From positions 124,001 through 188,000 of the forward strand of contig NW_026705000.1 in NCBI RefSeq assembly GCF_029867415.1: a DNA stretch of 64,000 bases, given 5' to 3'. Below, in pieces: positions 25,051-37,191 of the stretch. The position numbers and the translations under genes are program-made. The stretch's first letter is position 1. Each line of letters begins with the position of its first letter. The stretch comes from Vicia villosa. Taxonomy: Eukaryota; Streptophyta; Magnoliopsida; Fabales; Fabaceae. The notes below the pieces were generated by a model that saw nothing but the letters and a program-made list of their open reading frames with translations, had not been told where the DNA came from and did not search any database.

Positions 25051-26967
25051 TGTAACACCCTTCTAAACCCCGATTAAATTAAATCATATTTTCAGAGTAA
25101 ACATGCAATCAAGAGCATTACAACTACTTCATATGAAATAAAACACCTGCCATGCTATTCCGAGGAACATAAATAACTTCAAAACATGTTTCAAACACAG
25201 CGGAATACTTCATTCAGTTGAATAATCAAAACAGCATCTGCCATACTCAAGGCATAAACAAAATTATTCAACAATAAAAACCAAAATGAGAGTTAATATC
25301 CAACTCTAAAACAAACGTTCCCCAGTGTTACAAGACCAGAGCATGACACGACTCTAATACTATCGAAAACAGCCTACGAGTTATCCTCACCAAGCAAGTA
25401 CGGCTACACTTCAATCTGAAAACTAACAACAGTAAGGGTGAGTCTCATTCACAATTAAACAATGTTATCAGTTCATAAACGATAAAACATCAACTGCATA
25501 ATATTCACCCAATATCAAATACATTCAGATTATCTACACATTAGCCAATCACAATCATCAATCACACACAACATTATAACATTGGAACACTTCCATTCAT
25601 GTTATAATGATTCATGAGTTTCTACTCATCTCACTGATCCACCATCATCAAGGATACTGCTACTTCCTCTCACTAATTCCACACAATGGGAATTAGCGAC
25701 CACTGATCCATCTACGTCGGCAATCAGCCGCCATATGATTACAAAATGCATACATCATCTATCACATGCTAACCACCACTTTAATCATATGAACACACCA
25801 TCACAAAATAATCCATCACATAATCCATATGACAATAATGTCTATCACCATCATGTACCAAGTACATCAAACCAACACAACAACAATAGGGTATTTACAT
25901 CATTTCATACCATACACAACACATCCGACACGATTCATCATTTCTGAAGAAATACCGAGTTATAAAATAAAATTGAGCTAATGCTCTTTGAATTATTTAG
26001 ATGTATAGGAAATAAAATTATCGACTCAACGCCCAAAACGGCACCCAAAACGGACTCACGGTTCGAAAGATACGAATTTTTGAAAATAATATTTTTCACA
26101 AAAGATACAGCGTAACGGGTTACAGAAAAAGCGTAACGGGTTACGAAAATAATTTTTCAAAAAAGCTTCAGCCGTAACCGGTTACAAGGAAACCGTAACC
26201 GGTTACGCTTGACGTAACTCTATTCGCTATTATTTAGTTTCAGCCGTAACGGGTTACGAACAACACCGTAACCGGTTACGAACTCGCAACCAGTCCAAAA
26301 ACCTCATTTTTCACAACCGTAACCGGTTACAAGCCCGACCGTAACCGGTTACATCACCTGTAACAGCAAAAAAGCACTTTTGACAGCAACTTATTTTCAT
26401 CCAACACAAACCAAATCGAATCATTTCGACTATGCACGAAAAACAGAATCAATCCATAGTCAATACATGTTATTTCATGCCTCAACAACACATCCATACA
26501 TAATCAAACATCACAAACATGTATCATCATACAAACCTATCAATTTGAACCTAATTGTCAAAACCCCAACCTAGAACATACTTCTCTATTGAGTCAATAC
26601 CATACAATCTCAATCCTATCTTCTACAACCCGATAATAAAGGTTAATCGGAAGAGTCCCCCCTTACCTTAGAGTTTAGGATCTTCGAAGCTCTCTTCCTC
26701 TTCTTCTCCTCTGTCGCACTTTCACGTTCTCTGTGTTCTCCCAAATGCACTTGTTTTTCTCTTCTTCCGATAAAACTCTTGTTTTATGAAAACACAACAC
26801 AACTTTAGTAAAGGCCTTATTTCCTACACCCCCTTTCTCACCAATTACCATACTGGCCCATTACTATATATTCCAATTTTATTATTTTAATCACAGCGTA
26901 ATTACATAAATCTAGATTAATTAAATTAAATTCAATTAAATTAATTCACGAAATTACGGGTGTTACA
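25051..26967 (-). mobile_element. Solo LTR of a Ty3/Gypsy element
   Basis: This 1,917-bp LTR starts TGTAACACCC and ends GGGTGTTACA and is flanked by a perfect 5-bp duplication GTTAA (25046-25050 and 26968-26972). No internal region remains, so the element was removed by LTR recombination. In minus orientation it shares with the Gypsy LTR at 60290 the end sequences, a TAAGGTAAGG splice-donor-like site (26661-26670) and a palindrome cluster. A TATA-like GAATATATAG lies near 26866 on the minus strand. Confidence 0.9.
26111..26353. repeat. Palindrome couplet array, word GTAACCGGTTAC (Gypsy solo LTR)
   Basis: Eight units of GTAACCGGTTAC or GTAACGGGTTAC start at 26111/26132, 26173/26194, 26245/26267 and 26318/26340. 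They form four couplets with 21, 21, 22 and 22 bp spacing. The word is the same as in the unrelated Copia LTR at 2648. Confidence 0.9.
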
Positions 26968-27337
26968 GTTAAACTCACAAACCGACTGGAAATTTAACTA
27001 CGTGGATCTCCCCAACTAAATAGAGGTTTTACTTGGTTTACCTCAACAACCAAAAAAAGTGTTTTTCACTTGGTTTATCTCACAACCAAATTATATTTTC
27101 TCTTAATGATATATTACAAAAAAGCCCATACACCAAACCAAACTACCACACATATATAAAGATTTTACTCTTAAAAGCACTAAGGCAAAACGTGATAAAA
27201 TAAAATAGAGAGAAGAGAGTGAGAGAAAGGTATCTCAAATTTATTTTCTGGTATGTAAGAAATGAGAAAAGAGTCCTCTATTTATAGGACAAATGGTGAC
27301 TCAAATATGGAAACAATCAATGAGTTGTGTAAAGCTC

Positions 27338-27370
27338 ATAATCGATTATCATAAGTGAATAATCGATTAT
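27338..27370. repeat. Palindrome couplet, word ATAATCGATTAT
   Basis: Two perfect copies start at 27338 and 27359, 21 bp apart, with a decayed third (AATCGATTTT) at 27431. Confidence 0.85.
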
Positions 27371-27489
27371 GGCATCTCAAAATGGAAGGTTTTTGTTTCT
27401 TGTTGCTATCAACCATTAAAGAACTTCTCCAATCGATTTTGGGCATTACAAAGTCAAATAATTAACTATCCCAAAGGCCTAATCAATTT

Positions 27490-28560
27490 TTAGGATGGAA
27501 TGTATACGGAGGGAGATTCCACCTATTTTTAGTACCACGGGAGGAGCCAAAAAGATGTGTCGATTGAAGAAGGTCTTATGTGGACTAAAGCAGTTCTCTC
27601 AGGAATGGTTTGGAAGATTCATAAAAGCAATGTTGTGTTTGGGCTATAAACATAGTCTAGGAGATCACACTTTATTTTTGTAAGCATACACAAAGAGGAA
27701 AACAAACTATACTCCTTGTTTATGTCGGCAATATTATAATTACAGGAGATGATTTGGCTGACAATGAATTGCTTAAAAAGAAATTATCATCAGAGTTTGA
27801 AATGATTACCTTGGAGAACTCAAGTACTTATGGGGAATTAAGGTAGCTCATTCAAATAAAGATATTTTTATTTCTCGTAGAAAATATGTGTTTGATCTTT
27901 TGTAGAAATTAGGAAAACTAAAATACAAACCTACTAGTGTTTTTATTGAACACATTAATAAGATGAATTATGAGAAGGAAAATGCCTAAATTGACAAGAA
28001 TCACGATCAAATGTTAATGACAAAACTATGCGAAAGTTGACAAAACTATGAGAAAGTTGATTTACTTGACACACACTACGTCAAATATGGCATATGCAAT
28101 CAATGTGGTGAGCAAATCCAAGCATGACCCGAGGGTGAGACACTTGCAGGCTGTTGTTGACCACGTTCTAGAATATCTCAAAGTCACTGAGGAAAATAAC
28201 TTGTTTAAAAGAGGTGAACGTCTAACTATTGAGGCTTACATAGTCGCTAATTATGCAAATTCATTTATTGATAGAAGATCTACTTCAGACTATTATATTT
28301 GCTTGTGTGGATATCTTATTGCTCGGAAGAGTACAAAACAAAGTGTAGTTGCTCGATTAAACGTTGAAGCATAATTCAGAGCTATGACATTAGGAATTTT
28401 AAAAATATTATGGATAAAACAAGTGCTAGAAGATGTGTGAAAGCCTTATAAAATTGTTTTGTGACAATAAACCGACCATCAATATTACAGATAATCCGGT
28501 TCAACATGACAAGACAAAACATTTTGAGATTGTCCAATATTTCATAAAAAAAAAAAGTTA
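27490..28560 (+). pseudogene. Copia pol remnant (RT and RNase H)
   Basis: Broken pieces of a Copia polyprotein: CRLKKVLCGLKQFSQEWFGR, TILLVYVGNIIITGDDLADN (catalytic aspartates altered), and RKLIYLTHTTSNMAYAINVV with the RNase H motif YANSFIDRRSTSDYY and RKSTKQSVVAR. Stops and shifts are frequent. It lies on the opposite strand to the LTR remnant just upstream, so the two probably belong to different elements. Confidence 0.75.
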
Positions 28561-29086
28561 GACAGTAAATTGATAACTTACATCAATTAACACATGTGTT
28601 AACAAATGATTTACCAAAATAACATTCAACAAACTTACTTAAAAACTTAAAATAATTAATCTCAATTCACAAAATTGGGATGAATATTATAAGTATGAAA
28701 TTATAAATAATAATTACTTTATTGTATTAATACGAAACCAATTAAATAAGTCCATTAAATTTAAATTTATCTAATTTAGTCCTAATTTATTCTCTTATTA
28801 TATATTACCAAACTTAAAAATATATTAAAAATACTTTTTCTTCACTTTATTTACTATTAACTTTAATTTTACTAAATTTAAAATTAATAGCTAAATTCAA
28901 TCTTCATTATTACATAAGAACCTTTTCACATTCTCTTTCATAGTCTTTCCTTTCACACCACTTCTGTCTCTTGTTCTTCTTCTTGCTGTCTGCATCTTCT
29001 GCCGGTGAGCGAGTGCATCCCTCCCTTCAATGTTGAACTGAGTAAAGTTCAATACTTTACAACCGCAAAAAGACACCATCTTTAAA
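28561..29086. other. Upstream region of the choline transporter-like gene
   Basis: AT-rich intergenic sequence, then a CT-rich stretch (28940-29000) that is probably the 5' leader. No element or gene recognised; no definite TATA box. Confidence 0.4.
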
Positions 29087-32000
29087 ATGAGGGCTTCTTT
29101 GGGTGCTGTAATTGGGAGGTACCCATCAAGCGATGGAACTATCCAAATGGGTGGAAATGGGATCATAAAGCACAACAGAAAATGCAAAGACATAGCTGTT
29201 CTTGTCATCTTCATTGCATTCTGGGTTGCCATAATTGTTAACTCTAGCTTTGCTTTCAACAAAGGAAACCCATTAAGGTATAAATCTTAAAGTCTCAAAC
29301 TTTATTTCATTGTGTTTCTGTAATTGGCTAATTTTACTTGTAGTTATCAAGTTTGATCTTAATCATGAGATTTTGATGCTATTTCTTAATGGGGTTCTTT
29401 TATGGTGTTTTGCCTTTGTTATATTGCATTGGAAGTAGGTTTTGATTGTAAAGCCTATTGCTTTTGTTGTTATGGTTGTGCTGTGTCATTTGTGATAACT
29501 GATACTGTTCTTTATCAGGCTTACTTTTGGGCTAGACTACAAAGGAAATGTGTGTGGGGACAAGCATGCAGGACTTCATGAGTTGGAACTCAAATACTGG
29601 CTAAACCCTAATCAGGTTTATCAAAGTGGATTAAAGGATAGTCAGTTTAAACTTGCCGATGCTCGCAGTATATGCTTGTTGGACTGTCCTGTTCCTTCGG
29701 AAGAGTCACTTACTTGGGTCTGTGATTATCCTGAAGGAGATATTCGTGTTTCAATGAATGATTGGATTGATATGAACTATGATTATTATGAGTTGCTCAC
29801 GCCGGAAATGAAAAACTCGTCTGTTCAACTTCAAGGGCCTTGTTATCCTGTTATATTTCCTAGTGTAAATGGTGAGAGCTTTTCCATTCCAATGTATTCA
29901 ATATTCATAGATTTTGTGTTTTGTTGCGTGTCTGCTAATACTTGTGTTGTATTACTTTGAGTTTTGACCCTGGTTGCATCGAGTGCTCTTTCCTCGTAAG
30001 AATAGGAGGGGGCGTTAGGGATCTGTCAATATCCTATTCCTTAATGAGTTTTTGAAATACCTGTTAAAGTTAGTTGGAGTTTGTTATAGTAGTTGCAAGT
30101 TTTTTAAGATTAGTTAGATTAATTAAAATCACTATATAAAGTGCATCCTACATTTATTGCAATCATTGTTCTAGTTCTATCAATTTCAAGTAACTAATGT
30201 GTCTCTCAATTTTATTTATCTCTCTGTGGCTCTACCATGATTCTCAACAATACCTTATGGCTGATTCTTAAAGCATAATGTTTTTGTCTAGTTTACTGGA
30301 GTTGCCAATTCATTGCTAGAGCATCAAATGTGTCTTTAACGCATTGGAAGCAGAAGGGTGGAGTTAGCATCAATGAAGATATTGTCATTGATAAGTCCAT
30401 TCACAAGTATATCAATTCTCATTCAGCTATCTTAAAGGTTAGTTTTTTTTTTTATAAACATTCAACTGGTTGATACTTTTGCCTATGTTGCTGAAATTTG
30501 ATTTTTTACAATTTTTTTGTGTCTACAGAGATACATGGCTGACATAGGAAAGACATGGCCTGTCCTGATTGTTTGTGGTGGGATTTTACCTTTGTTTCTC
30601 TCTGTGATTTGGCTGCTGATGATCCGGCATTTTGTTTCTGCAATGCCTTGGATAACGGTGGTTTTCTTTGATCTTCTAATAGTATCAGTTACAATGTTCT
30701 ACTACCTAAAAGGTTAGAATCTTTGCTGAGCTATCTAGATCTAGACAAATCTTTTCTTTATCTTTGAAAACATCAATCAAACGGAATACCAAGTTAATAA
30801 TTCCTTCTCTTCCTCGACTTTCAGTTGGATGGATAGGAAATGACACTATAACACCCATCATCGGGGAGCACGATCCTTACATTCATATATATGGAAAGGT
30901 AAGCATCACTCTGCCTAAATTAGTATATATTTACTTTGTGATCCCTCCCTCTCCCTCTGCACTGATGACTTTATCATGTAAATCTTACAAACAGATTTCG
31001 GTTTCAGGAGCTGACTCATCTACGCGTTATCACTGTCCTCATGACTTTTATAATGGTTGTTTCCATTCTTACATCAATTGCTATTGTTCGGCGCATCCTT
31101 ATGGCAACTTCTGTCCTTAAGGTTGCAGCAAAAGTGATAGGAGAAGTTCAAGCACTTATTGTTTTCCCAATCATACCATACGGTATCCTTGCAGTGTTCT
31201 ACATGTTATGGATTTCGGTTTTTCTCCATTTATTCAGCTCGGGTCAGGTTGTTCAGAATGACTGCCAAGCTAACTGCTGTTCATATAACCTCATAGAAAA
31301 GAGGGTAATCTGCGATCGTTGTTGTGGATATAGCATCCATTACACGCCACATATTGGAGCTGCTATCCTCTTTCATCTGTTTGGTTGTTATTGGGTTACA
31401 CAATTTCTCATATCATGCTCATCAACGGTGATTGCCGGATCTGTCGCCTCTTATTATTGGGGCCATGGTGAAGCATCAGTAAGTCCAAAAGTTTGAATTT
31501 GATTATCAATTAAGTAAACAATTTTCTATCTTTAAAATTTAACTTTTTTTTTTTGTCAATGCAGCCAGATATTCCTTTTATTTCCGTCTTTTCCTCCATG
31601 AAGAGGCTTACTCGTTACAGTCTTGGTTCTCTGGCTCTTGGCTCCTTGACTGTATCATTTGTAGAATCAATCCGCTTCCTGCTCGAATCTATTCGCCGCA
31701 AACTGAAAGTCTCCAGTCATGTGCCCGACAACTGGTTCGGGAAGGCGGCATACCAGTCATCTCAATTTTTTCTTATGTGTATTGAATGGACCATCAAATC
31801 ATTCAACCGAAATGCCTATATCATGGTAAAATGTGTTTATTGCGTATTTTATTAATTCTTTACTTATTCGGTGAGTCATCCTTTTCTGTTATTTGTCTTT
31901 TTGCAGATTGCTATAACCGGTAAAAATTTCTTTAGCGCTTCATCTATTGCAACGAATTTGATTAAGAATAACATCTTACGGATTGGACGTGTCAATGTGA

Positions 32001-32412
32001 TCGGAGACGTTATCTTATTCCTCGGAAAACTATGTGTCAGCCTCTCAAGTGCTGTTTTCGCTTTCCTCATGTTAGACACACACAAATACAAATCTGCGCA
32101 TAACAAGATTTCATCTCCGTTCTTTCCTGTTATGGTATGTTTTCTACAATCTAACATCACCATAATAGATAACAATTATCAAGATTCTGAATCTCACGTT
32201 CGATACTGCGTAAAATGCAGGTTTGCTGGGCTCTTGGATATATTGTTGCGACACTTTTCTTTGGAGTTATTGAAATGTCAATCGACACCATCATTCTCTC
32301 ATTCTGTCAGGATTCTGAAGAGCATGGAACAGCACAATATGCTCCTCCTCTTCTCATTGAAACTCTGAATGATCAAAATGAGATGCAAAGACTTGCAGAA
32401 GGATCTTGTTAA
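29087..32412 (+). CDS. Choline transporter-like (CTL/SLC44 family) membrane protein, 699 aa
   Basis: Nine exons: 29087-29277, 29519-29871, 30292-30437, 30529-30712, 30825-30898, 31008-31478, 31565-31825, 31907-32134, 32221-32412. All introns are GT-AG and the join is open for 699 codons. A first membrane segment (AVLVIFIAFWVAIIVNSSFA, about residues 37-56) is followed by a large extracytosolic loop with Cys-rich CGDKHAGLHELEL and CLLDCPVP. From about residue 240 come some nine hydrophobic segments with Choline_transpo (PF04515) hallmarks: VQALIVFPIIPYGILAVFYM, GSLALGSLTVSFVESIRFLL and DNWFGKAAYQSSQFFLMCIE. In plants the family affects choline and lipid trafficking and sieve-pore development at the plasma membrane and trans-Golgi network. 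Substrate here is inferred from family. Intron 2 (29872-30291) may contain a decayed LTR piece. Length is usual for the family. Confidence 0.92.
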
Positions 32413-33392
32413 AATATTTCCGTGTATCGTATTCTTGGTTTTCGACTTTTTAGCATTACTTAAGTATTTAGAATCTAGTTAAGATTTTGTAGTTTGAATT
32501 TTTCTCCTTGTATATATGTTTTAGACAATGCTGAAATCAGTAGCATTTTAAGTAGTTTTTTTGATAAATAGGTTCTTGGATATCATGTTATGGGCATAAC
32601 TACAACAGATTCTATACTACTAATATAGTTATAATCCATCTTGACTTGTTATCAATTTTCATCTAAAGTTCCTCCTAAGATTTTTTAAACCTATAATTCC
32701 TTCATAAATACCCTGAACTATAGTCTTAAATCTGGCTTCTGTACTACAAATAATTGCCTCTATTTTTCTTAGTAACAATGATTTTTTATAATAAAATCAT
32801 CAATCATTTTCTTCAAATAATTGCTTCACCGCTTGGCTATATTATTTCCACAATTACTTATTTTATATTTACGATCTTTTATCTTTTGGACTTAGTTTTT
32901 TCCCCTATCTATCACAAAAAGGTCAAAAGAAAAATAAAATATAACAAATATTTAATATGACAACATCTTCGTCTCTCCACCATATCTCTGCACACTAGTC
33001 GACACTTCTTCATACATATCTTAAATAGCTTGAATATAGACAATCCTAACCCCTTTCTTTATGATTTTTTTCTAAATCTTTCTAGGCACTCTTTCACATG
33101 ACAAAGTAAATATATAAATAGTAGAGAGTTGTTTAGATAATACATGGAGTATCATATTGAAAAAGTAAAACATAACAAAGAAAAAGAACAAAGGAAAACA
33201 AAGAAAACAAAGAGAAAATAAGAATTAAAAACTGAACTGAAGAACCATTACATTGGAAGGACCAACATCGGAGGAAAAATCACACAACTGAATCTCACCC
33301 AATAAGGGACTTAGGTTAGATACGAGACCCTAAAAAATCACCATTAATAGAATAGGGACCCCCAAAAAGGACCGAAACCATAGAACAATCTA
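32413..33392. other. 3' flank of the transporter gene; no further gene seen
   Basis: The first part is the likely 3' untranslated region. The rest is AT-rich. No supportable feature. Confidence 0.4.
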
Positions 33393-33541
33393 GGGTTAAT
33401 AGTAATTCACCCTGTAATGGTAGCGAATTTTACTTCCCCTCTCCCTACCTTTTGACAACGGTTTTTTCAAAAAAACCGTTGCCAAAACTTGTTTTTGACC
33501 GGTAACACGCTTATATTACAGGGGTAAACTGTTATTAACCC
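33393..33541. mobile_element. Small fold-back MITE
   Basis: A 149-bp element with inverted ends GGGTTAATAGTAATTCACCC and GGGTTAATAACAGTTTACCC, and a central hairpin (GACAACGGTTTTTTC / AAAAAAACCGTTGCC). The flanks share AATCTA-like bases but a clean target duplication is not certain. Confidence 0.65.
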
Positions 33542-34139
33542 AATAATCTATGAACCATATCTGAAATATTGATTTGCTATTGGTTATGGCACATGATAAG
33601 GTTATGAAATTATTCAAAGAAAGAACATGAGCTCGCAGTTGATTTATCAAGAAATTAGTTCGAAGCCAGAAATGCTCTTCTACTCAACCGCTTTCACGTT
33701 TGTTGTAGCATTAGAAAAATCATATCATTACACACAATTCAAATAGTCCAAACAATTGTATGCTAAATTATAGAAAAACCCATTAATGATTTTATTCCTA
33801 TTTCCTAAAGAGAGAAACAATGCAAAAAGGACCCTAGGACCCCTAGGGAGAACAACCAGCCACCTCAACCACTTAAAAATCATATACCACACAAACAAAA
33901 CTATATCACATGACAAACAAATGAGAGACATATTCTAACAAGTCTATGCACAAGATACAAGAGACACCACATTGGTCAACAATAATCTTCCGCTTAAAAC
34001 CATTCTCTATAGAAGGGAACCTATGTTGCATGAGATGCCAACCCAACTGCCTAAAATAAGATGGAGAGTCGAATTCTCCATAACATAAGAGAGTGGAGGA
34101 GGTAGATGTTGGATGAGAATATGACACAAAGATGTCTAG
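33542..34139. other. No recognisable gene
   Basis: Short minus-strand frames near 33730-34127 resemble nothing that I can name. Probably decayed transposon sequence. Confidence 0.3.
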
Positions 34140-34760
34140 AAAAGGTGTGTGTGTGTGGAGGGGGGGGGGGGGATTTGAATAAACCTATCCCTTAAAAGAA
34201 AATTTCAAAAACATTTTAGGTCCCATAAACGAAATAAAAAGCGCATAGACAAAACACAATACTATGAGAGTTTGAAAGCATCTCAATAAATTAAACCAAG
34301 TGAAATAATACATAATGTCACTAAGAACTTAATTGCTTCAAATTCAAGTCAATCACAAGACAACCAAAGCTGCTTTAAACAAAGCGATTTAAAAACTCTT
34401 TACTTAGATGTTATTTCAAGACATAATTGGATTCATAATAATCCAATAAGATTGATACATAACATACATAAGCTTACACATTAAATATCTATAAGCAAGG
34501 TCTAACTTATATGGAATACAAATGATGCAATAATGCACTAACGCGATAGTGATATTAATGAATACTAGAAAAGTAAAAGGAGAAGAGGGAAAAAGAAAAG
34601 ATACACATAGATATATAGTAGTTCAACGTCCGTCTTCGCTTTGCCTACTCCACTCTTCAATGGTGTTAAAAATCACTGAAAAATAATCACGATCTTCCAC
34701 ACACACACACCCACGCACACACGCACGCACAGACACACAAATTTTTTCCTCCATTTTTCC
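34140..34760 (-). repeat. Decayed SIRE-type LTR end with a G tract
   Basis: A run of 13 G (34160-34172) followed by ATTTGAATAAACCTATC recalls the GAGGGGGGGTGAATTAGGTA near the end of the intact SIRE-type LTR (1911 and 8504). Downstream are phrases such as ATAGTAGTTCAACGTC, then a CA/CG-rich simple repeat (34695-34740). Boundaries are not clear. Confidence 0.4.
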
Positions 34761-35039
34761 GTAATTATGTACTGCATTAGAAAAACAACTTTAATAATAT
34801 TTTTTAAAAAGTGTTATTAAAGGGTACTTGACAAGAATCAAAGAAGCTATCTTAAGGGCATCGTAGTAATATTGGCCGCGTAGTTAAATTTGGAATATAA
34901 TGGAAATTTAATGGAACCCATTTTAGAATTCTAGATGATAATTTTTTTTTTGAAAATAACCATGTAATAAAAAAATTACGCAAATAACCACGTTTAAGAG
35001 AAAATTACGTAAATAATCAGGTTTTAGAAATTGCTAAAG

Positions 35040-35155
35040 TGTATCAGCCATATGGAATGACGCCTCCATTGTAGCTTTTAGAGGAGGCACCATGTGAGAT
35101 GGCCTCTACGTGCATCTGTTTTGCACTAAGCCATCTCAGATGGCGCCTAAGTGCA
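35040..35155. repeat. Subterminal palindrome cluster of the MULE, left side
   Basis: CCATATGG (35048), CCATGTGAGATGG (35090) and GCCATCTCAGATGGC (35130) start about 42 and 41 bp apart, each next to a GAGGC/GCGCC word. Confidence 0.7.
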
Positions 35156-35274
35156 CTTTTTTTTTTAAAAATCTTTTTTTAACAAATGAGAATTTAGAAA
35201 TGAGACAACGATTTTCATTACGATAAAACGATTACATCATAGGAATAAAGTTACATAGAATTTAATTGCCTAAT

Positions 35275-35685
35275 TCATTGTTGCACTCTAGGACCTTCTT
35301 GTTGTGGTTGAGTCGAGGGCCCCGTGAAATCAATGCGTTCAGCATCTATGAAATCCGTCAGATCAAAATCTTCCAAAGTCCCGCTTGCAAATAATCGTTG
35401 ATCCATGTTGTCAAAGTTTGGTCGCATCGGTGGGGGTGGGGTCCATGCGAACTCGATAGCATTGGTCATTCGAAAAGTGGGGTAAGTTAGAATTGGATTT
35501 ATTAGAGTTTGGTACACATATGTTTGTTGGCTTCTACGGTGTGATGGTTGGCTGTATGTTGGGTCGGTTGGGGAATATTGGTCATGTATGCCCATGTCTA
35601 GACTAAGGTGAGACGATGAAGGGCCCACATCGGGATGTCGAAAGTATTTTCTTTGTTCTTTGTATTGTGGTTGTGTGTGGGGCAT
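35275..35685 (-). CDS. Hypothetical protein within the MULE, 136 aa
   Basis: An open frame starting MPHTQPQYKEQRKYFRHPDV, rich in Pro, Gln, Ser and Thr, without a domain that I recognise. It lies on the opposite strand to the transposase remnant and inside the TIRs. It could be a captured exon or the low-complexity tail of a MULE-borne protein. An AT-rich leader precedes it. Whether it is expressed cannot be told from the sequence. Confidence 0.35.
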   Translation of the reverse strand: MPHTQPQYKEQRKYFRHPDVGPSSSHLSLDMGIHDQYSPTDPTYSQPSHRRSQQTYVYQTLINPILTYPTFRMTNAIEFAWTPPPPMRPNFDNMDQRLFASGTLEDFDLTDFIDAERIDFTGPSTQPQQEGPRVQQ

Positions 35686-35817
35686 GTGGGTGTATTGTAA
35701 GAGAGTGTGTAGTAGAGAGTGTTAGAACTGATGATGAATAACAAAATCAATCAAGTGTATTTATAGGTGAATGTTGAGATGATAAAGAGTATAGGGTCCT
35801 ACTAGAAGAAATGTTGG

Positions 35818-36180
35818 TGCGATTGCAGAAAGTTTCAAGTATTTCGTATGCCTTGCTCCCATGTCATTGCAACATGTGCCTATTCTCACTTAGATGCATT
35901 AGCACTTATGTCTCCCATTTACAAGTCCGAGACCTTGCTCCACGTATACAACAATGAATTTGAAGTGGTAGCAAAAGAGGATTATTGGCCTGCGTACAAG
36001 GGGGAAATTGTTTGGCACAACGACCAAATACGGAGAAATAAAAAGGGTCATCCCAAAAGCAAGCGTATCACAATTGAAATGGACGAGCTTGACAAGCTAG
36101 AAAGAAAGTGTGGTTTATGTCGTCAAGTCGGACACAATAAAAGAAATTGTCTCACTCGTGCTAGTGGTTCAACCAATTGA
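35818..36180 (+). pseudogene. MuDRA-type transposase, C-terminal remnant
   Basis: The frame reads CDCRKFQVFRMPCSHVIATC, a complete SWIM zinc finger (C-x-C then C-x-H), followed by YKSETLLHVYNNEF and a terminal CCHC knuckle CGLCRQVGHNKRNC, then a stop at 36178-36180. This is the usual end of a Mutator transposase. The catalytic DDE domain is missing, so the element cannot move by itself. SWIM fingers of this type bind DNA or protein. Confidence 0.8.
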
Positions 36181-36336
36181 AATTTGTATCCACACTTCTT
36201 TTAAGATCTAAACATGTCTTTTTTTTCATTAAGAACATTTGTTACAACACATACGTTTTTTAAAAAATAAAATTACATAACGACTAAAAAATAACACATA
36301 CAACAGATAACAAACGTCAACAACACGACAAAATAT

Positions 36337-36723
36337 CTAAGAAATTACAAGAACCAAAACAATGTCATCAGAACCGTGCATCATCATCATTACGTCTCTG
36401 TCTCTTTCAACTTCGTCCAACCAAGTGCGAGACGTTCCAGTTGCAAGTGAGGTGGCAGTTCTTCTTCTCTGGATTCTTCTAATTTCTTCGCCCTTTGAGA
36501 TGTCCCCGTCTAACCAGCGTTTCAACTCTCTATTAAGACGCTTCATGCAATGGATGTGCCAAAATTTCATTTTTATCGCTGGTTTCAGGGGAGAGAAAAA
36601 TACATAACAATCTCTTGTGAAAATCTCAGAGCCCATTTTAACAAAATTTGAGAGGAAATGTGAAGATATAATGAGAAAGTGTGAAGAATGGTGGAAAAAG
36701 GGGGTATTATTTATAGAAAACAC
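36337..36723 (-). CDS. Hypothetical protein within the MULE, 128 aa
   Basis: Open frame with a hydrophobic N-terminus, a basic centre (CMKRLNRELKRWLDGDISKG) and RRIQRRRTATSLATGTSRTW, ending in an acidic tail. No domain recognised. It reads from just inside the right TIR toward the centre of the element. It may be a MULE accessory protein or a chance frame. Confidence 0.35.
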   Translation of the reverse strand: MFSINNTPFFHHSSHFLIISSHFLSNFVKMGSEIFTRDCYVFFSPLKPAIKMKFWHIHCMKRLNRELKRWLDGDISKGEEIRRIQRRRTATSLATGTSRTWLDEVERDRDVMMMMHGSDDIVLVLVIS

Positions 36724-36738
36724 ATATACAAGGAGGAG

Positions 36739-36882
36739 CCATAGGAGGAGCCATATGAGATGACTCTCTTCCTCCTAAAAAGTGAGTGGAGGCGCCATAT
36801 GACATGGCTTGTTATACTGAATGTGCCATGTCAGAAGGCGCCTAGGGCAAAGATAAAGTGAAAAAGCTATGTCAAATGGCGC
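36739..36882. repeat. Subterminal palindrome cluster of the MULE, right side
   Basis: CCATAGG, CCATATGAGATG, CCATATGACATGG, CCATGTCAG and CTATGTCAAATGG start at 36739, 36751, 36795, 36826 and 36867. The steps are 12, 44, 31 and 41 bp, and the adjoining GGCGCC words are the same as on the left side. Confidence 0.6.
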
Positions 36883-37191
36883 CTCAATGCTAACAATTTC
36901 TGAAACCCGGTTATTTGCGTAATTTTCTCTAAAACGTGATTATTTGCGTAATTTTTTTTAATACATGGTTATTTTTTTAAAAAAATCTTTAGATGAGTGG
37001 TATGAATATTTAAAAAATATAATTGGATAGTTTAAATAATTGTAATATATTATATTGAGTGGGGTCCATTTATACCATCAAATCGAGTAATATGAATGTG
37101 GATGCTCTTAGTACGATTTACTATTAAATCTTACTCTAGATTACCGGATCAACTAATGTCAGTTATTCTATTTTTTTTATGTTAAATAATA

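Larger units (their letters stand above)
24835..27480 (-). repeat. Decayed SIRE-type Copia LTR, split by a solo Gypsy LTR
   Basis: Flanking the solo LTR, 24835-25050 and 26968-27480 form one continuous decayed LTR-like sequence. On the minus strand it has a strong TATA box (CCTATAAATAGAGG, 27272-27285) and, 60-160 bp upstream of that, an ATAATCGATTAT palindrome couplet. The layout resembles the LTR of the intact SIRE-type element at 1889-9729. Element ends are not clear. Confidence 0.45.
34939..36987 (+). mobile_element. MULE with long TIRs and a transposase remnant
   Basis: Terminal inverted repeats of about 95 bp (34939-35035 and 36893-36987) share AAAATAACCATGTA, AAAATTACGCAAATAA and CACGTTT. 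They are flanked by 9-bp near-identical duplications (TCTAGATGA at 34930, TTTAGATGA at 36988). Long TIRs and a 9-bp duplication are the mark of Mutator-like elements. Inside are the C-terminal end of a MuDRA-type transposase (+) and two minus-strand frames. Most of the transposase has been deleted. Palindromic CCAT..ATGG words lie just inside both TIRs. Confidence 0.8.

Noticed and set aside
25735..25947. His/Asn-rich 70-residue open frame
   Set aside because: It lies inside a solo Gypsy LTR and has no codon or domain support.
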